64,000 bases of DNA from Kordiimonas sp. SCSIO 12603. Lineage in GTDB: Bacteria > Pseudomonadota > Alphaproteobacteria > Sphingomonadales > Kordiimonadaceae. The translations under genes were made by a program, and so were the position numbers. Under the pieces are notes generated by a model. The model made no database searches, was not told where the DNA came from, and was given only the letters and a program-made list of their open reading frames with translations. Positions 27,631 through 36,863 of the stretch are shown in pieces (the stretch's first letter is position 1; every line of letters starts with the position of its first letter). The stretch lies in contig NZ_CP073748.1 in the NCBI RefSeq assembly GCF_024398035.1, positions 910,001-974,000 on the forward strand, in the 5' to 3' direction.

Positions 27631-28917
27631 CTATATCTGTGCCATTCGTTCACGAATGCCAGCAGCTTCGTAGGCAAAAACTTTGTCGAGTTTCATAGGG
27701 TCTTTACCACGCACAAAACTGAGAATGGTATTTGCGTATTCCGAGCCCATGAGCTCTTGCGGTTCCACAACGCGCTCTCTCTTTCCTGCTATGAGGCTTT
27801 TCTTGTTGCCAACACGATCAGAAAGCCGTCTTGCAGTATCAAACTCCGGGTTCATAAAGCACTGGGCGTAACACATCTCCATAAGGCCATCTGCATCAGG
27901 ATAGGCTTTGCGGATTTGTCCCATACTCTGTGCAAACATCCAGGTGCTTAATCCATAACTACGCCCCACTTCGATAGATTCAGCTATGGGTTCCATATAA
28001 CCAAGTTGAGGCATTTCATCGATCAACAAAAGTGCGTTTGGAATGTTACCCAGTTCTCGTTCTCTGCGTGATGGTGCTGAAGCAATAAGACCTCTAATAT
28101 GTTGCCCGATAAGAACCCGCAGAACGGATGCAAATGTTCGAACACGACCCACTGGTATGCAGATGTATAACGTCTTCCAAGGTGGCTTCCAAAAGTCTTC
28201 AGGTAACCATTCAGTTTTGTCGGTGATGTTTCTTACAAACTCACTTTGCCAAATTTCAGCATATCGCCGTGCACTATCAAAAATTGACTCCCGCTGCTTC
28301 TCAGGCATCGTTGGTAAAATGTTCCCGGTACGCCTCAATGCATCTATTGGGGAGCTTTGCATTTCGCTTGCTAAAACTTCCAAGCCTTCCTTTGTCGGCC
28401 ATAGAAGATCTAACACCTCATTCATGTTTTGGTCTTTGGCTGGCGAATGGGTTTTAACATGCGCGATAATGGCCGCGATCATATCTTCTGCGCGAGACTC
28501 CCAAAAATCTGGGTTGGCTTGTTGTACTACAATCATGCTTGCCATGAGCTTCGCGTCATCCCAAATTTTAGCATGATCTTTATGGGCTATGAAATCGAGC
28601 GGATTATAGTGGTGAGTGTCTTTATCGAAGGGCGCAAATTTATAGATAGGTCCAACATTTTCACGCCGCCATTCGTGGGTTAGGTCGTAATTTTCTCGCT
28701 TAATATCGAGAACAATTGCGGACCCATTGTAGGTCAGTAAGTTTGGAATAATTTGAGCCTGACCTTTGCCCGCTCCTGGCGGGGCAATTGTCACGAGTGA
28801 CCCTTCTCCTCCAAACCAGAGAGCTTCAAAGTTCCCACTCTTTTCTGGGTGCTCAATTGCACCGAGTAGCACTTTTTCATCTTTGGAATTTGCGTACTTG
28901 TCGCCACGAGTGAGCAT
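27631..28917 (-). CDS. Second VirD4/TraG-like ATPase, without membrane helices
   Basis: A 428-residue protein from the ATG at 28917, chosen because gggggaa lies just upstream; an in-frame ATG at 28962 would add 15 residues. Walker A is TIAPPGAGKGQAQIIPNLL near residue 45, and Walker B is ALLLIDEMPQLGY near residue 280. SYGLSTWMFAQSMGQI is typical of TraG coupling ATPases. The N-terminal membrane anchor is absent. It may be a second, soluble coupling protein, or the motor of a DNA-processing or defence complex with the next two genes. It is distantly related to the protein at 21536-23071. Confidence 0.82.
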   Translation of the reverse strand: MLTRGDKYANSKDEKVLLGAIEHPEKSGNFEALWFGGEGSLVTIAPPGAGKGQAQIIPNLLTYNGSAIVLDIKRENYDLTHEWRRENVGPIYKFAPFDKDTHHYNPLDFIAHKDHAKIWDDAKLMASMIVVQQANPDFWESRAEDMIAAIIAHVKTHSPAKDQNMNEVLDLLWPTKEGLEVLASEMQSSPIDALRRTGNILPTMPEKQRESIFDSARRYAEIWQSEFVRNITDKTEWLPEDFWKPPWKTLYICIPVGRVRTFASVLRVLIGQHIRGLIASAPSRRERELGNIPNALLLIDEMPQLGYMEPIAESIEVGRSYGLSTWMFAQSMGQIRKAYPDADGLMEMCYAQCFMNPEFDTARRLSDRVGNKKSLIAGKRERVVEPQELMGSEYANTILSFVRGKDPMKLDKVFAYEAAGIRERMAQI

Positions 28918-29232
28918 GTATATTCCCCCAATATGCCCAAATGATAACGTGTATAAATACAATTAAAAGCAGCTAACACCAGTTGAATAAAAAAGGCAAC
29001 AGGCGGTGGGAAATAACTCAAAGTAAGCCGGAGTGTTCCCTTCGGGGATGTGGATGTTTTTAGGTAGGTTTAATTTTGAATTATATAAGGAGGCAAGCAG
29101 GTGGTTAGGGTGTTTAAACTGACTTTTGCAAAGCCATCTTATTTACTCCTAACCAAACTTGATCATTCGCCCGCAGGGGGCTCAAGTTTTTTGAAAACAT
29201 GATAATAGGATTTAACGTAAGATCTCTCATCC

Positions 29233-30501
29233 CTATTCTTTTTTGGGGTTTTGCTTGAGTTGATCTTCCTGCGTTTCAAGTGCCGAATAAGGTGTTGGGC
29301 TACAGGTTTTAACAGGTCTATTGGTGCTTTTGAGTGGGACGTCTCGCTTGCCAATAAAAGCAATGCTCTTCACTCGCTCTCGTGCAAATTCGATTTGAGA
29401 GTTTTTGTAACATGTACTTTGTGGGGCGTTTTCAGGGAGTTTCACAAATACCTTGCTATCAGTAAGTAGTGTTAGACTTAAAACTTGAGTGCGCCGTTTT
29501 ATTTTTTTATCAGTTTTTGTTTCTGGTATAGGGAACAACTCTGGCCATTCTTCGATTAGTTGATCATCTGTCGACATAACAACCAGAACACCGCCTCCTT
29601 GAGACATCATTTTCAGATGATTTGTTACCAACTGAGATGCACCCGGATAAATGAACAGGAGTATTATAATCACTACTGCTGGAGTAATTATAATGCTCTT
29701 AGTATTCTTGTGTGCAGCCCATACAGTGAACAAAAATGCGATGAAAAGTGAAGCAGCTAAAATTAGAAATACAACAATACCAATTAGTATCGGTTCTTCA
29801 ATTTTTTGAAGAAAGCTAGCATGGGTTTGAAGGACGCCTTGGAGGATGAGGTAGATCCATAAGCTTATAAAAGCAACGTCAATAAGTGTTGTTGTGGAGG
29901 GGATGTATGGGCGAGCGTATTCACGATTTAACTTTTTACAAAGTCGACTATATTTTAAATTCATATAACAAGCCCCAAATGCAGCGAGGCCAAAGCTCGC
30001 AAAAAAGCCTATTATTTCTGGATTCTTATACGTAACATCTGAAGTTTGTATGGTGAGGTAAAAAAGGAACCCAGTAATGACTACACTAGGGAGTAGGCTC
30101 GCACCTATTCGAAATACATTGTGACTATGTAGATCCTTAAAGTTTTTTTTATCCTCTTCTTTTTCCTTATCATCCACAAGGTATGGATCATTGAAGCGCA
30201 TGAGACCGGGTGCGATAGGATAGAATGCTAGAACGAGTGTTATCAGGAAAGAAATAAGAATGATGGTAAAACCATGCTTCTCAAGTGCATCAATCACCTC
30301 TAAAACAGGTAGTCCGTGTTTGAAAGCATAAATGCTGCCGAGTACAAAAGGGCTTATAACGGAGAAAAAACCAGCTAAGATCAAAGGAATTTTAAAACTT
30401 CCTAGCGGTAGTTTGTTCCATACGTTTGAAGAGGTTTTCACTAAGCTTTCAAGGAAATTCGTTTTTGGGGCGTTGGGTTGGATTTCATCATTTTGGGTCA
30501 T
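29233..30501 (-). CDS. Multi-spanning membrane protein, unknown function
   Basis: A 422-residue protein with about eight hydrophobic segments (roughly residues 38-62, 78-102, 125-147, 160-180, 205-225, 240-268 and 275-295 are clear) and a C-terminal soluble tail of ~120 residues after MSQGGGVLVVMSTDD. The ATG at 30501 has ggaggg five bases upstream. I do not recognise the family. It is divergent from the Gabija-like pair with 270 bp between, so a shared control region is possible. Confidence 0.65.
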   Translation of the reverse strand: MTQNDEIQPNAPKTNFLESLVKTSSNVWNKLPLGSFKIPLILAGFFSVISPFVLGSIYAFKHGLPVLEVIDALEKHGFTIILISFLITLVLAFYPIAPGLMRFNDPYLVDDKEKEEDKKNFKDLHSHNVFRIGASLLPSVVITGFLFYLTIQTSDVTYKNPEIIGFFASFGLAAFGACYMNLKYSRLCKKLNREYARPYIPSTTTLIDVAFISLWIYLILQGVLQTHASFLQKIEEPILIGIVVFLILAASLFIAFLFTVWAAHKNTKSIIITPAVVIIILLFIYPGASQLVTNHLKMMSQGGGVLVVMSTDDQLIEEWPELFPIPETKTDKKIKRRTQVLSLTLLTDSKVFVKLPENAPQSTCYKNSQIEFARERVKSIAFIGKRDVPLKSTNRPVKTCSPTPYSALETQEDQLKQNPKKE

Positions 30502-30771
30502 AAGGCCCTCCGCTAAAATTATATTCAGAATTCATTTACAATCGTCAAAATCGAATGGCTTAGTAGTCTGCCTATCTTTAAAATAATTTTGGAGCAGAAG
30601 TAAATTAATAGGCTTTTCACGTCCATTTATTGAGGTGAAATGGCTGTAGTCTCACGATCAATAGTGTTGTAGTTCCATCACAGCTATGAAAGCAATATCA
30701 AATACCTATGGTTGTAATTTGGTGAGTAACTGTTATATCTTTTGATTTCAAGAATATCGATTGGGGGATGT

Positions 30772-32886
30772 ATGAAAGTAGCAAAAATAGAGGTCGAGAA
30801 TTTTCGAGGAATCAGATCGGCCACGTTGCATCTGCCTACGCATGCAGTGCTCATAGGTGATAATAATACTGGGAAAACTACAGTTCTAGAAGCGCTTGAC
30901 CTAGTGTTGGGGCCTGATCGATTAAACCGTAGACCACCTATCAACGAGCATGATTTCTTTGAAGGTAGGTATATCCAGCAAGCCAAAAGAGAAGAAGTTG
31001 ATGGTGAAGCTGTCGAAGCTGAAGATGGTGAGGCTTTTGAGTATCCCGAAGTCAAAATTGAAGCTGTAGTTGTTGATCTGTCAAGCGAACAGCTTTCAAG
31101 GTTTGGCAGTTATATTGAATTTTGGGACCAAGCTCAGAATGAATTGTACGATGAGGCATCGCCTGAAGGAGTTGATGAAGAGCATATCTTAAATGCGCTG
31201 CGCGTTACATTTGTTGGGAAATACAATGCCGATGAAGATGACTTTGAAGGTACAACCTATTATTCTCGTAGTCTGAAGGAAGATGAGAAACCCGTCCCAT
31301 TCAGTAAAAAAGATAAGCAACTGTGTGGGTTCCTTTATTTGCGGTCTGTAAGAACTGGTTCACGTGCCCTCAGTCTAGAGCACGGTAGTTTGTTAGACAT
31401 CATTCTTCGGCTAAAAGAGGTCCGGCCAAGAATGTGGGAGGAGACTATTTCTTCTTTGGATGGCCTTGCCGTTGCGAGTAATCCAGAAGTTGGCATATCC
31501 GGCATCCTCGAAAGTATTAATGCGTCTCTAAAGAAGTATGTTCCAAGAGAATGGGGCGTTGGCCCGCATTTGAAAGTATCCAATCTCACTAGAGATCACC
31601 TCAGGAAAGTTATCACGGCATTTATTGCAACAGGCAACGGAGAGCATGCCGCTCCTTTTTATCGACAGGGTACAGGAACTATTAACCTTCTGGTCTTGGC
31701 CATGCTGAGCCAGATTGCTGCGGATAAGCAGAATGTTATCTTTGCGATGGAAGAACCTGAGACAGCTGTTCCTCCATATGCTCAAAAACAGATAATTCAT
31801 GAAGTCAAGAAACTGGCCTCACAAACGATCTTCACCTCTCATTCTCCCTATGTACTTGAAGAGTATGACATAGAACAAACTGTAGTTTTACAGCGCTCCG
31901 ATTTAAGTGTTCTCGAACAAAAGCAAATAGAGCTTCCTGACAGCATAAAACTCAAGATGTTCCGTCAAGACTTTCGGAAGAGGTTTTGTGAGGGGTTGCT
32001 CTCTCGCAGAGTACTTGTTGCTGAGGGGTATACAGAGACTGATGCATTTCCCACGGTTTGTCGCAGGTTAGCGGATTTGGACCCATCAAAGTACTCCAGT
32101 TTAGAAGCGCTCGGTATTTGTACCGTCAATGCAATTGGAGAAACCAATATTCCTGCGGTGGCAAAACTATATGGAGACATTGGGAAAAGGGTTTTTGCTC
32201 TTTGCGATCTTCAAAAAGACGAAAACAAGAACAGGATTGTCGCAAACGTAGAGCAAATGTTTATGCACGCGGAGAAAGGCTTCGAAGAGTTGGTGTTGTC
32301 AGGTACTACAGAAGCCGCACTCAAGAGATTTAGGGGGTGCATAGATTGGCCTCAACATTTGCAAGCTAAGTTTCCTGATCCAGAGATAGATATTATTCCT
32401 GCGATGAAAGAGTACTTTAGCTGGTCTAAAGCTAGTTGGGGTATCGCTGATTTCCTGGCTCAATGTAGTGAGAATGAAGTGCCTGAGTGGCTACGTGAAA
32501 CCGCTGTAACGATCAAAAAATTATTCGATGAGGTAGAAACGTTTGATGAGGGTGAGGAAGGTGATCCTGAGGCTCATTTTGTTCCCTATGTAGCAGGAAC
32601 TGCACGTATTCAAAGTTTCGGGGATAAGCAAATTTATACAGTGGAAGCTGATGAATTGGACTGGGCTGTCGTATCATCAGAAGAGCGTGGTATGGGGCCT
32701 GAAAATCACTATCAAGCTATCGTTCATCATGATGACCTCGGTGAGCTTTCCTGGAATCTTTGGGAATACCCAGTAGGTGGAGAAAATCGGCGCGAAACTA
32801 ACGTTGGCGTTCACGAGATACTCGATGATCTCGATTATGGATTTGAGTGGGAGAAGCCAGGAAACAAAAAGGCAGAGGCTGAATAA
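30772..32886 (+). CDS. gajA: Gabija-like GajA: OLD-family ATPase with TOPRIM nuclease
   Basis: A 704-residue protein starting at the ATG with ggggga four bases upstream. The N-terminal ABC-type ATPase has VENFRGIRSATL and Walker A GDNNTGKTTVLEAL near residue 28, then Walker B FAMEEPETAVPPY and the switch TIFTSHSPYVLEE. The TOPRIM domain follows with VLVAEGYTETDA and ALCDLQKD. The gene directly before a UvrD-type helicase gene marks OLD class 2, the GajA of Gabija, which cuts DNA when nucleotides fall during phage infection. It is longer than the usual ~580 residues: a ~110-residue C-terminal extension from AHFVPYVAG is not part of the ATPase-TOPRIM core. Family certain, exact subtype less so. 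Confidence 0.75.
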   Translation: MKVAKIEVENFRGIRSATLHLPTHAVLIGDNNTGKTTVLEALDLVLGPDRLNRRPPINEHDFFEGRYIQQAKREEVDGEAVEAEDGEAFEYPEVKIEAVVVDLSSEQLSRFGSYIEFWDQAQNELYDEASPEGVDEEHILNALRVTFVGKYNADEDDFEGTTYYSRSLKEDEKPVPFSKKDKQLCGFLYLRSVRTGSRALSLEHGSLLDIILRLKEVRPRMWEETISSLDGLAVASNPEVGISGILESINASLKKYVPREWGVGPHLKVSNLTRDHLRKVITAFIATGNGEHAAPFYRQGTGTINLLVLAMLSQIAADKQNVIFAMEEPETAVPPYAQKQIIHEVKKLASQTIFTSHSPYVLEEYDIEQTVVLQRSDLSVLEQKQIELPDSIKLKMFRQDFRKRFCEGLLSRRVLVAEGYTETDAFPTVCRRLADLDPSKYSSLEALGICTVNAIGETNIPAVAKLYGDIGKRVFALCDLQKDENKNRIVANVEQMFMHAEKGFEELVLSGTTEAALKRFRGCIDWPQHLQAKFPDPEIDIIPAMKEYFSWSKASWGIADFLAQCSENEVPEWLRETAVTIKKLFDEVETFDEGEEGDPEAHFVPYVAGTARIQSFGDKQIYTVEADELDWAVVSSEERGMGPENHYQAIVHHDDLGELSWNLWEYPVGGENRRETNVGVHEILDDLDYGFEWEKPGNKKAEAE

Positions 32887-32892
32887 TCACCC

Positions 32893-34707
32893 ATGGAACT
32901 TACTGAAAAACAGAAGGAAGTGCTAACTTCGGAGGGGTGTCAGCTAGTAACCGGAGGGCCCGGCTCTGGGAAGACAACTATATCCATCTTGAAAGCCGCC
33001 AAACTTACTGAGGAACTGCAAAATACCCAGCAAAAAGTGCTGTTTCTTAGCTTTGCTAGAGCGACCGTTTCTAGGGTTATAGAGGCGATTGATGAGCAAG
33101 AAGCTATTACTAACGTTCATAGGCAAGCCATTGAAGTCGACACTTATCATTCTTTCTTTTGGCAAATTTTGAAGACGCATGGGTACCTTAAGGGCTTACC
33201 ACGAAAGCTAAGTATTTTAACGCCACCTGATGAAGCCATTGAGCTATCCACAATGAGATTGGAGTATCCACCTAGCTCCAAAATCACCAAAGAACAGCGG
33301 GAAGAACGTGACAGTAGAGAAACTGAACTGAGAACGGCGTTGGCCCACGAACATGGGAAAGTTTGTTTTGACTTATTTGCTCCAATTGTAGGCGATATTC
33401 TTTGTGAGAGTAGTCGCATTCGGGAACTCGTTGCCAATAGATATCCTTTTATTATTTTGGATGAGTTTCAAGACACTAATCAAGAGCAGTGGAGAGTTGT
33501 GAAGGCCTTAGGCGAGAAATCAACTTTAATTGCATTAGCGGACCCAGAACAACGCATATATGATTTTATGGGGGCCGACCCAGAACGCCTTAACCACTTT
33601 GAAGACGAGTTCATGCCCGTCAAAATTGACTTACAGGGTGATAACCACAGGAGTTCTGGTACTGAGATAGCCCTGTTTGGCAACGAAATTTTAAGAGGAC
33701 GATATGGCCAAAGGAAATATGTGGGCATATCTCGCTTGAAATATCCAATCGGCGCTGATCCTGCAATGACAAAGCTTGTAACTGAAATATACAAGGCCCG
33801 CAAAAGGCTAGTAGACGCAGGTGTAAAGGACTGGTCTCTGGCTATCTTAGTTCCTACCAAGAAGTTGACACGGGTAACTTCTGACAAACTCAACAATCCA
33901 CCTGCTGGCATGACACCCATCTTTCATCATGCGGTTGTCGAACTAGAAGCAGCAATTTTAGGCTCCGAAGTTGTTGCGTTTTTGATGCAGCCTCAAAATG
34001 AAGAATCCTTCTTCGGTTTTGTAGAGCTAGTAATTTCTTATTTTAAAGGCAAAGGTGGCGCAAAGCCAACAAAGGGAAGCATCGAAGAGGCCAACGGCCT
34101 AGCTAAAAACCTTGTTGAATGGAAAGAGAAAATTGCTCAAGGGAAACCTCAAAGAAAGACAAGCAAACTTACTCCAATGTTTGAGGTGTTTGAACAAGTA
34201 ACGAAGACATCCTTCATGGGTGATCCTGATGAAGATTGGAAAGCTATTCGAGCTTTGCTTATTGCTGGAAATTGTAAGCGACTTCAAGAAATTGCGGATG
34301 AGCTTCGAAACCTACGGATACTTAATCGGGGGTCACAGCTTCGCGCCGAGTTGTTTGAAGATTGGAAAGCCAATGGTGCTTACAACAATGCACTTAACAT
34401 TGTACGTCAGGCTTTTGTTCAAGAACATTTCTCCATGAAATCTAAGCCGGAGACAGGGGTCATTGTAATGAATATGCACAAATCAAAAGGCAAGCAGTTT
34501 GACGAGGTGATCATATTTGAAGGATGGCCGAACGTATCGAGAGGTCAGATCGTTGCCAATTCAGACAGAATAGTGCGAAGCAATGAACAGGGCGCAATCG
34601 ATGATCAAGCGCGTCAGAACTTCAGAGTGAGTGTGACCAGGGGCAAGAGACAGGTCACCATTTTAACTCCTGAAGTTGATCCATGTGTATTGCTGCTGAA
34701 CCAATAA
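32893..34707 (+). CDS. gajB: Gabija-like GajB: UvrD/Rep-family helicase
   Basis: A 604-residue SF1 helicase. Walker A is TGGPGSGKTTISILK near residue 17, Walker B is FIILDEFQDTNQEQW near residue 190, motif V region is MNMHKSKGKQFDEVIIFEG near residue 520, and motif VI is FRVSVTRGKRQVTIL near residue 577. It starts 6 bp after gajA and is likely translated with it. In Gabija, GajB binds the GajA tetramer. It is somewhat longer than the usual ~490 residues. Substrate and activity are inferred from the family. Confidence 0.78.
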   Translation: MELTEKQKEVLTSEGCQLVTGGPGSGKTTISILKAAKLTEELQNTQQKVLFLSFARATVSRVIEAIDEQEAITNVHRQAIEVDTYHSFFWQILKTHGYLKGLPRKLSILTPPDEAIELSTMRLEYPPSSKITKEQREERDSRETELRTALAHEHGKVCFDLFAPIVGDILCESSRIRELVANRYPFIILDEFQDTNQEQWRVVKALGEKSTLIALADPEQRIYDFMGADPERLNHFEDEFMPVKIDLQGDNHRSSGTEIALFGNEILRGRYGQRKYVGISRLKYPIGADPAMTKLVTEIYKARKRLVDAGVKDWSLAILVPTKKLTRVTSDKLNNPPAGMTPIFHHAVVELEAAILGSEVVAFLMQPQNEESFFGFVELVISYFKGKGGAKPTKGSIEEANGLAKNLVEWKEKIAQGKPQRKTSKLTPMFEVFEQVTKTSFMGDPDEDWKAIRALLIAGNCKRLQEIADELRNLRILNRGSQLRAELFEDWKANGAYNNALNIVRQAFVQEHFSMKSKPETGVIVMNMHKSKGKQFDEVIIFEGWPNVSRGQIVANSDRIVRSNEQGAIDDQARQNFRVSVTRGKRQVTILTPEVDPCVLLLNQ

Positions 34708-34750
34708 TATAGAGGCATCTATTTTTATATTCACTCCTAGAAGGAGCTAG

Positions 34751-34855
34751 ATGGCGGCTACTGTATCGTTCATGGTGGTTAGAGTGCTAGAAAAGCTAGA
34801 GGCAATAGATATTGAAATTAAGACGCACCATTCTATCAGCAATGCTTTCCGGTGA
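34751..34855 (+). CDS. Possible 34-residue leader ORF before the CoiA-like gene
   Basis: An ATG with a near-perfect aaggag six bases upstream opens a 34-codon frame (start MAATVSFMVVRVLEKLE) that ends inside the next gene, in another frame. The downstream gene has only a TTG at 34812 or an ATG at 34842, both with weak ribosome sites. The leader could couple translation, or a frameshift may separate the true start from the rest. Confidence 0.4.
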   Translation: MAATVSFMVVRVLEKLEAIDIEIKTHHSISNAFR

Positions 34856-36134
34856 GATTGGACCACTCACCTCTGATCAACTCTTGGCTTTGCCTAAAAC
34901 GGAATGGCAGCACTTACGCGATGCAATAACTGATAATCGTCGGGGTCAGGCAAAAGGCGTTGAAGCGAAGTGTATGGCCTGTGGTGCCCCTGTTTATATC
35001 TCTTGCAGTGATGTCAAAGGGGAAAAGCGGCCCTATTATGCGCACTATAACGAAGCCAATCAATCTTGCCCTTGGTATCGAGGTAAAAACCTAAGTCCAC
35101 ATGATGCTCGCGCTATTCAATATGCTGGACAACAGGAATCTGAAGTTCATAGAATGCTCTGTGAAAAAGTTGACGAGCTGGTACGATTGGATGCTCGATA
35201 CATGTCCTCTACTGTCGATCAGTATTTACCACCTAAAGATAATAGCCACGGCAGGTATCCTGACGTTTACTTCGAATTGGAAGGGTTGGGGCAATTTGTA
35301 ATTGAAATACAGAAGTCGAATACGTTTCAAACAGAAATCTCTGATCGCATAGGCCATTATCAACGTGAAAACATCCCGATCATATGGGTGCTGTTCGGGT
35401 TGGAAGCAGGAAAAGATGTTAATCAGAGTTTTAGCGATGTGATTCAGCGACATAGAGGAAACGCTTTTGTGTTGGATCAAGCTGCTATTAAAAAGTCTAT
35501 TAGTCGTCAATCACTACACCTTTCTTGCTACTTACTAGACAAAAATGGAGAGCTAGAGCCTCCGGTTCAGGTTTCGCTAGATCAACTGACGGTTCCTCAA
35601 AATATGGTTCCTTTTTATCAGGATCGCATTGCGGAACCAATGTGTGCCGAATTTCGTAACCGAAGAATTGGTCTTTATAAGGCAATAAGATCTTGGGATA
35701 TCGAAGATCAGTATGTCGTGATAGTTGATATCGAAATCGCTTTTTCTGAGCTGCCTGTTCAAGCTTCTCTTGATCTGGCGTTCGTTAAATGTATAGCGAC
35801 AATATACTCAATAATCCTTGACGGGTTACAACGACCTGAAATACTGGTGACCCGCTGTCACAACATAAAAGCAATGATTAACTCGTTGTGCCAAGGGCAT
35901 GAATACGCACGTTATTCGGCACTGCTGATTGAGGTGCTTAAACACTCACACCTTAATTATTTGCTGCAGGAAAAGGTTGGTGAGCACCTTTCTAGGAATG
36001 CAAAAGCCTTGGTTTTGGAGGATAGTAGTCAGTGGGCTGTGGCTTCTTACCTTTTCCCTGAATTATTAAATCCGCTTAAAAGGAAGCTATTGTCGGATTT
36101 AGGCGCTTTGCCGGTCTGGGCGGTGCCTCGCTAA
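34812..36134 (+). CDS. CoiA-like protein with PD-(D/E)xK nuclease core
   Basis: A 440-residue protein (TTG start; ATG at 34842 is the alternative). Residues ~52-95 hold a zinc-binding part, AKCMACGAPVYISC then RPYYAHYNEANQSCPW. A nuclease core follows, with GRYPDVYFELEG and FVIEIQKSNTF, giving the D...ExQK signature. The C-terminal ~200 residues are helical and of unknown role. It is the last gene before attR, 105 bp after gajB, and may belong to the same transcript as the Gabija-like pair. It shares the zinc-plus-nuclease plan with the protein at 25406 but is not a close copy. Confidence 0.7.
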   Translation: MKLRRTILSAMLSGEIGPLTSDQLLALPKTEWQHLRDAITDNRRGQAKGVEAKCMACGAPVYISCSDVKGEKRPYYAHYNEANQSCPWYRGKNLSPHDARAIQYAGQQESEVHRMLCEKVDELVRLDARYMSSTVDQYLPPKDNSHGRYPDVYFELEGLGQFVIEIQKSNTFQTEISDRIGHYQRENIPIIWVLFGLEAGKDVNQSFSDVIQRHRGNAFVLDQAAIKKSISRQSLHLSCYLLDKNGELEPPVQVSLDQLTVPQNMVPFYQDRIAEPMCAEFRNRRIGLYKAIRSWDIEDQYVVIVDIEIAFSELPVQASLDLAFVKCIATIYSIILDGLQRPEILVTRCHNIKAMINSLCQGHEYARYSALLIEVLKHSHLNYLLQEKVGEHLSRNAKALVLEDSSQWAVASYLFPELLNPLKRKLLSDLGALPVWAVPR

Positions 36135-36356
36135 AAAATAGCCGTTCAACTAATGCTTTCTAAAGGTGGGGGAATGGATGGGTAAGTGAGTTGTAACGAT
36201 TTTGATGAAGGTCAGTTCCTTATCAAATTTGATGATACTCGATTGGCAAGCGCCCTAAACGAGTTCCGGGAATCTCGTAACTCACACAATATTGCACACA
36301 AAAATTTTATACCGTATAAAATATATTTATAAATCAATGGATTATGTGTGTATTAA

Positions 36357-36406
36357 TCAGGCTCATAACCTGAAGGTCGTAGGTTCAAATCCTACTCCCG
36401 CAACCA
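36357..36406 (+). repeat. attR core, 50-bp direct repeat
   Basis: An exact copy of 2756-2805, ending in the tRNA-fMet CCA. No 5' half of a tRNA precedes it; the upstream flank is A/T-rich element DNA. It marks the right end of the integrated element. Confidence 0.93.
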
Positions 36407-36410
36407 AATT

Positions 36411-36444
36411 AAAGGGTCGTCCACCATCTAGTGGGCGGCCCTTT
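36411..36444 (+). terminator. Terminator right of attR, likely the tRNA operon's original one
   Basis: The stem aaagggtcgtccac pairs with gtgggcggcccttt, with G-T pairs and a 6-nt loop. Its place five bases after the CCA repeat suggests it followed tRNA-fMet before integration. A near copy lies at 39836-39869. Confidence 0.8.
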
Positions 36445-36569
36445 AACTTTGTTGACCGGATTTAGGCTGCGATACCTTGCAAGATACGCCCAAAGCGTAG
36501 ATTGCAGGTTCATATGGAGCAAGTCGAAGACGCAGCGGAATGACGAGGAAGGACATAGTCCTGACGAGA

Positions 36570-36628
36570 CTAATCCTAATCCCAAAACCATTAAAAGAGG
36601 TCAGTACCCAGAGGGTGCTGGCCTTTTT
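36570..36628 (+). repeat. Degenerate tRNA-fMet 3' end plus terminator, copy 2
   Basis: The stretch ctaatcctaatcccaaaacca resembles aaatcctactcccgcaacca of the tRNA. It is followed by ttaaaa and a hairpin, aggtcagtaccc / gggtgctggcct, with a T-run. Read as an old attachment-site scar. Confidence 0.6.
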
Positions 36629-36730
36629 TAATTGGTACGTGGAGTATGGTGTTTTAACTCTACTGGTTCGGGCGGAAACCTGCTGTATTACAACAGGTTG
36701 GAGACAACGCGAGGAGCGAAGCCCGCAAGC

Positions 36731-36801
36731 GGTAAATCCTACTACCAAAACCATCTTAACTTGCTCAGAAAAGCCTCGGTACCCGATTGGGGGCCGGGGC
36801 T
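36731..36801 (+). repeat. Degenerate tRNA-fMet 3' end plus terminator, copy 3
   Basis: The stretch ggtaaatcctactaccaaaacca matches the tRNA end at most positions. It is followed by a hairpin, agcctcggtaccc / gggggccggggct (36772-36801), then tcttctaatt. The stretch 36135-36863 has no gene; it holds attR, copies 1-3 and the structured spacers between them. Confidence 0.55.
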
Positions 36802-36863
36802 CTTCTAATTGTACCAGAGACGATGAAGATCTTTGATCAGCTAAATAAGAACATTGATCCAGG

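Noticed and set aside
29233-30501. Membrane protein beside gajA as a third Gabija component
   Set aside because: It is divergent, has its own ribosome site, and Gabija is known as a two-gene system; no support beyond position.
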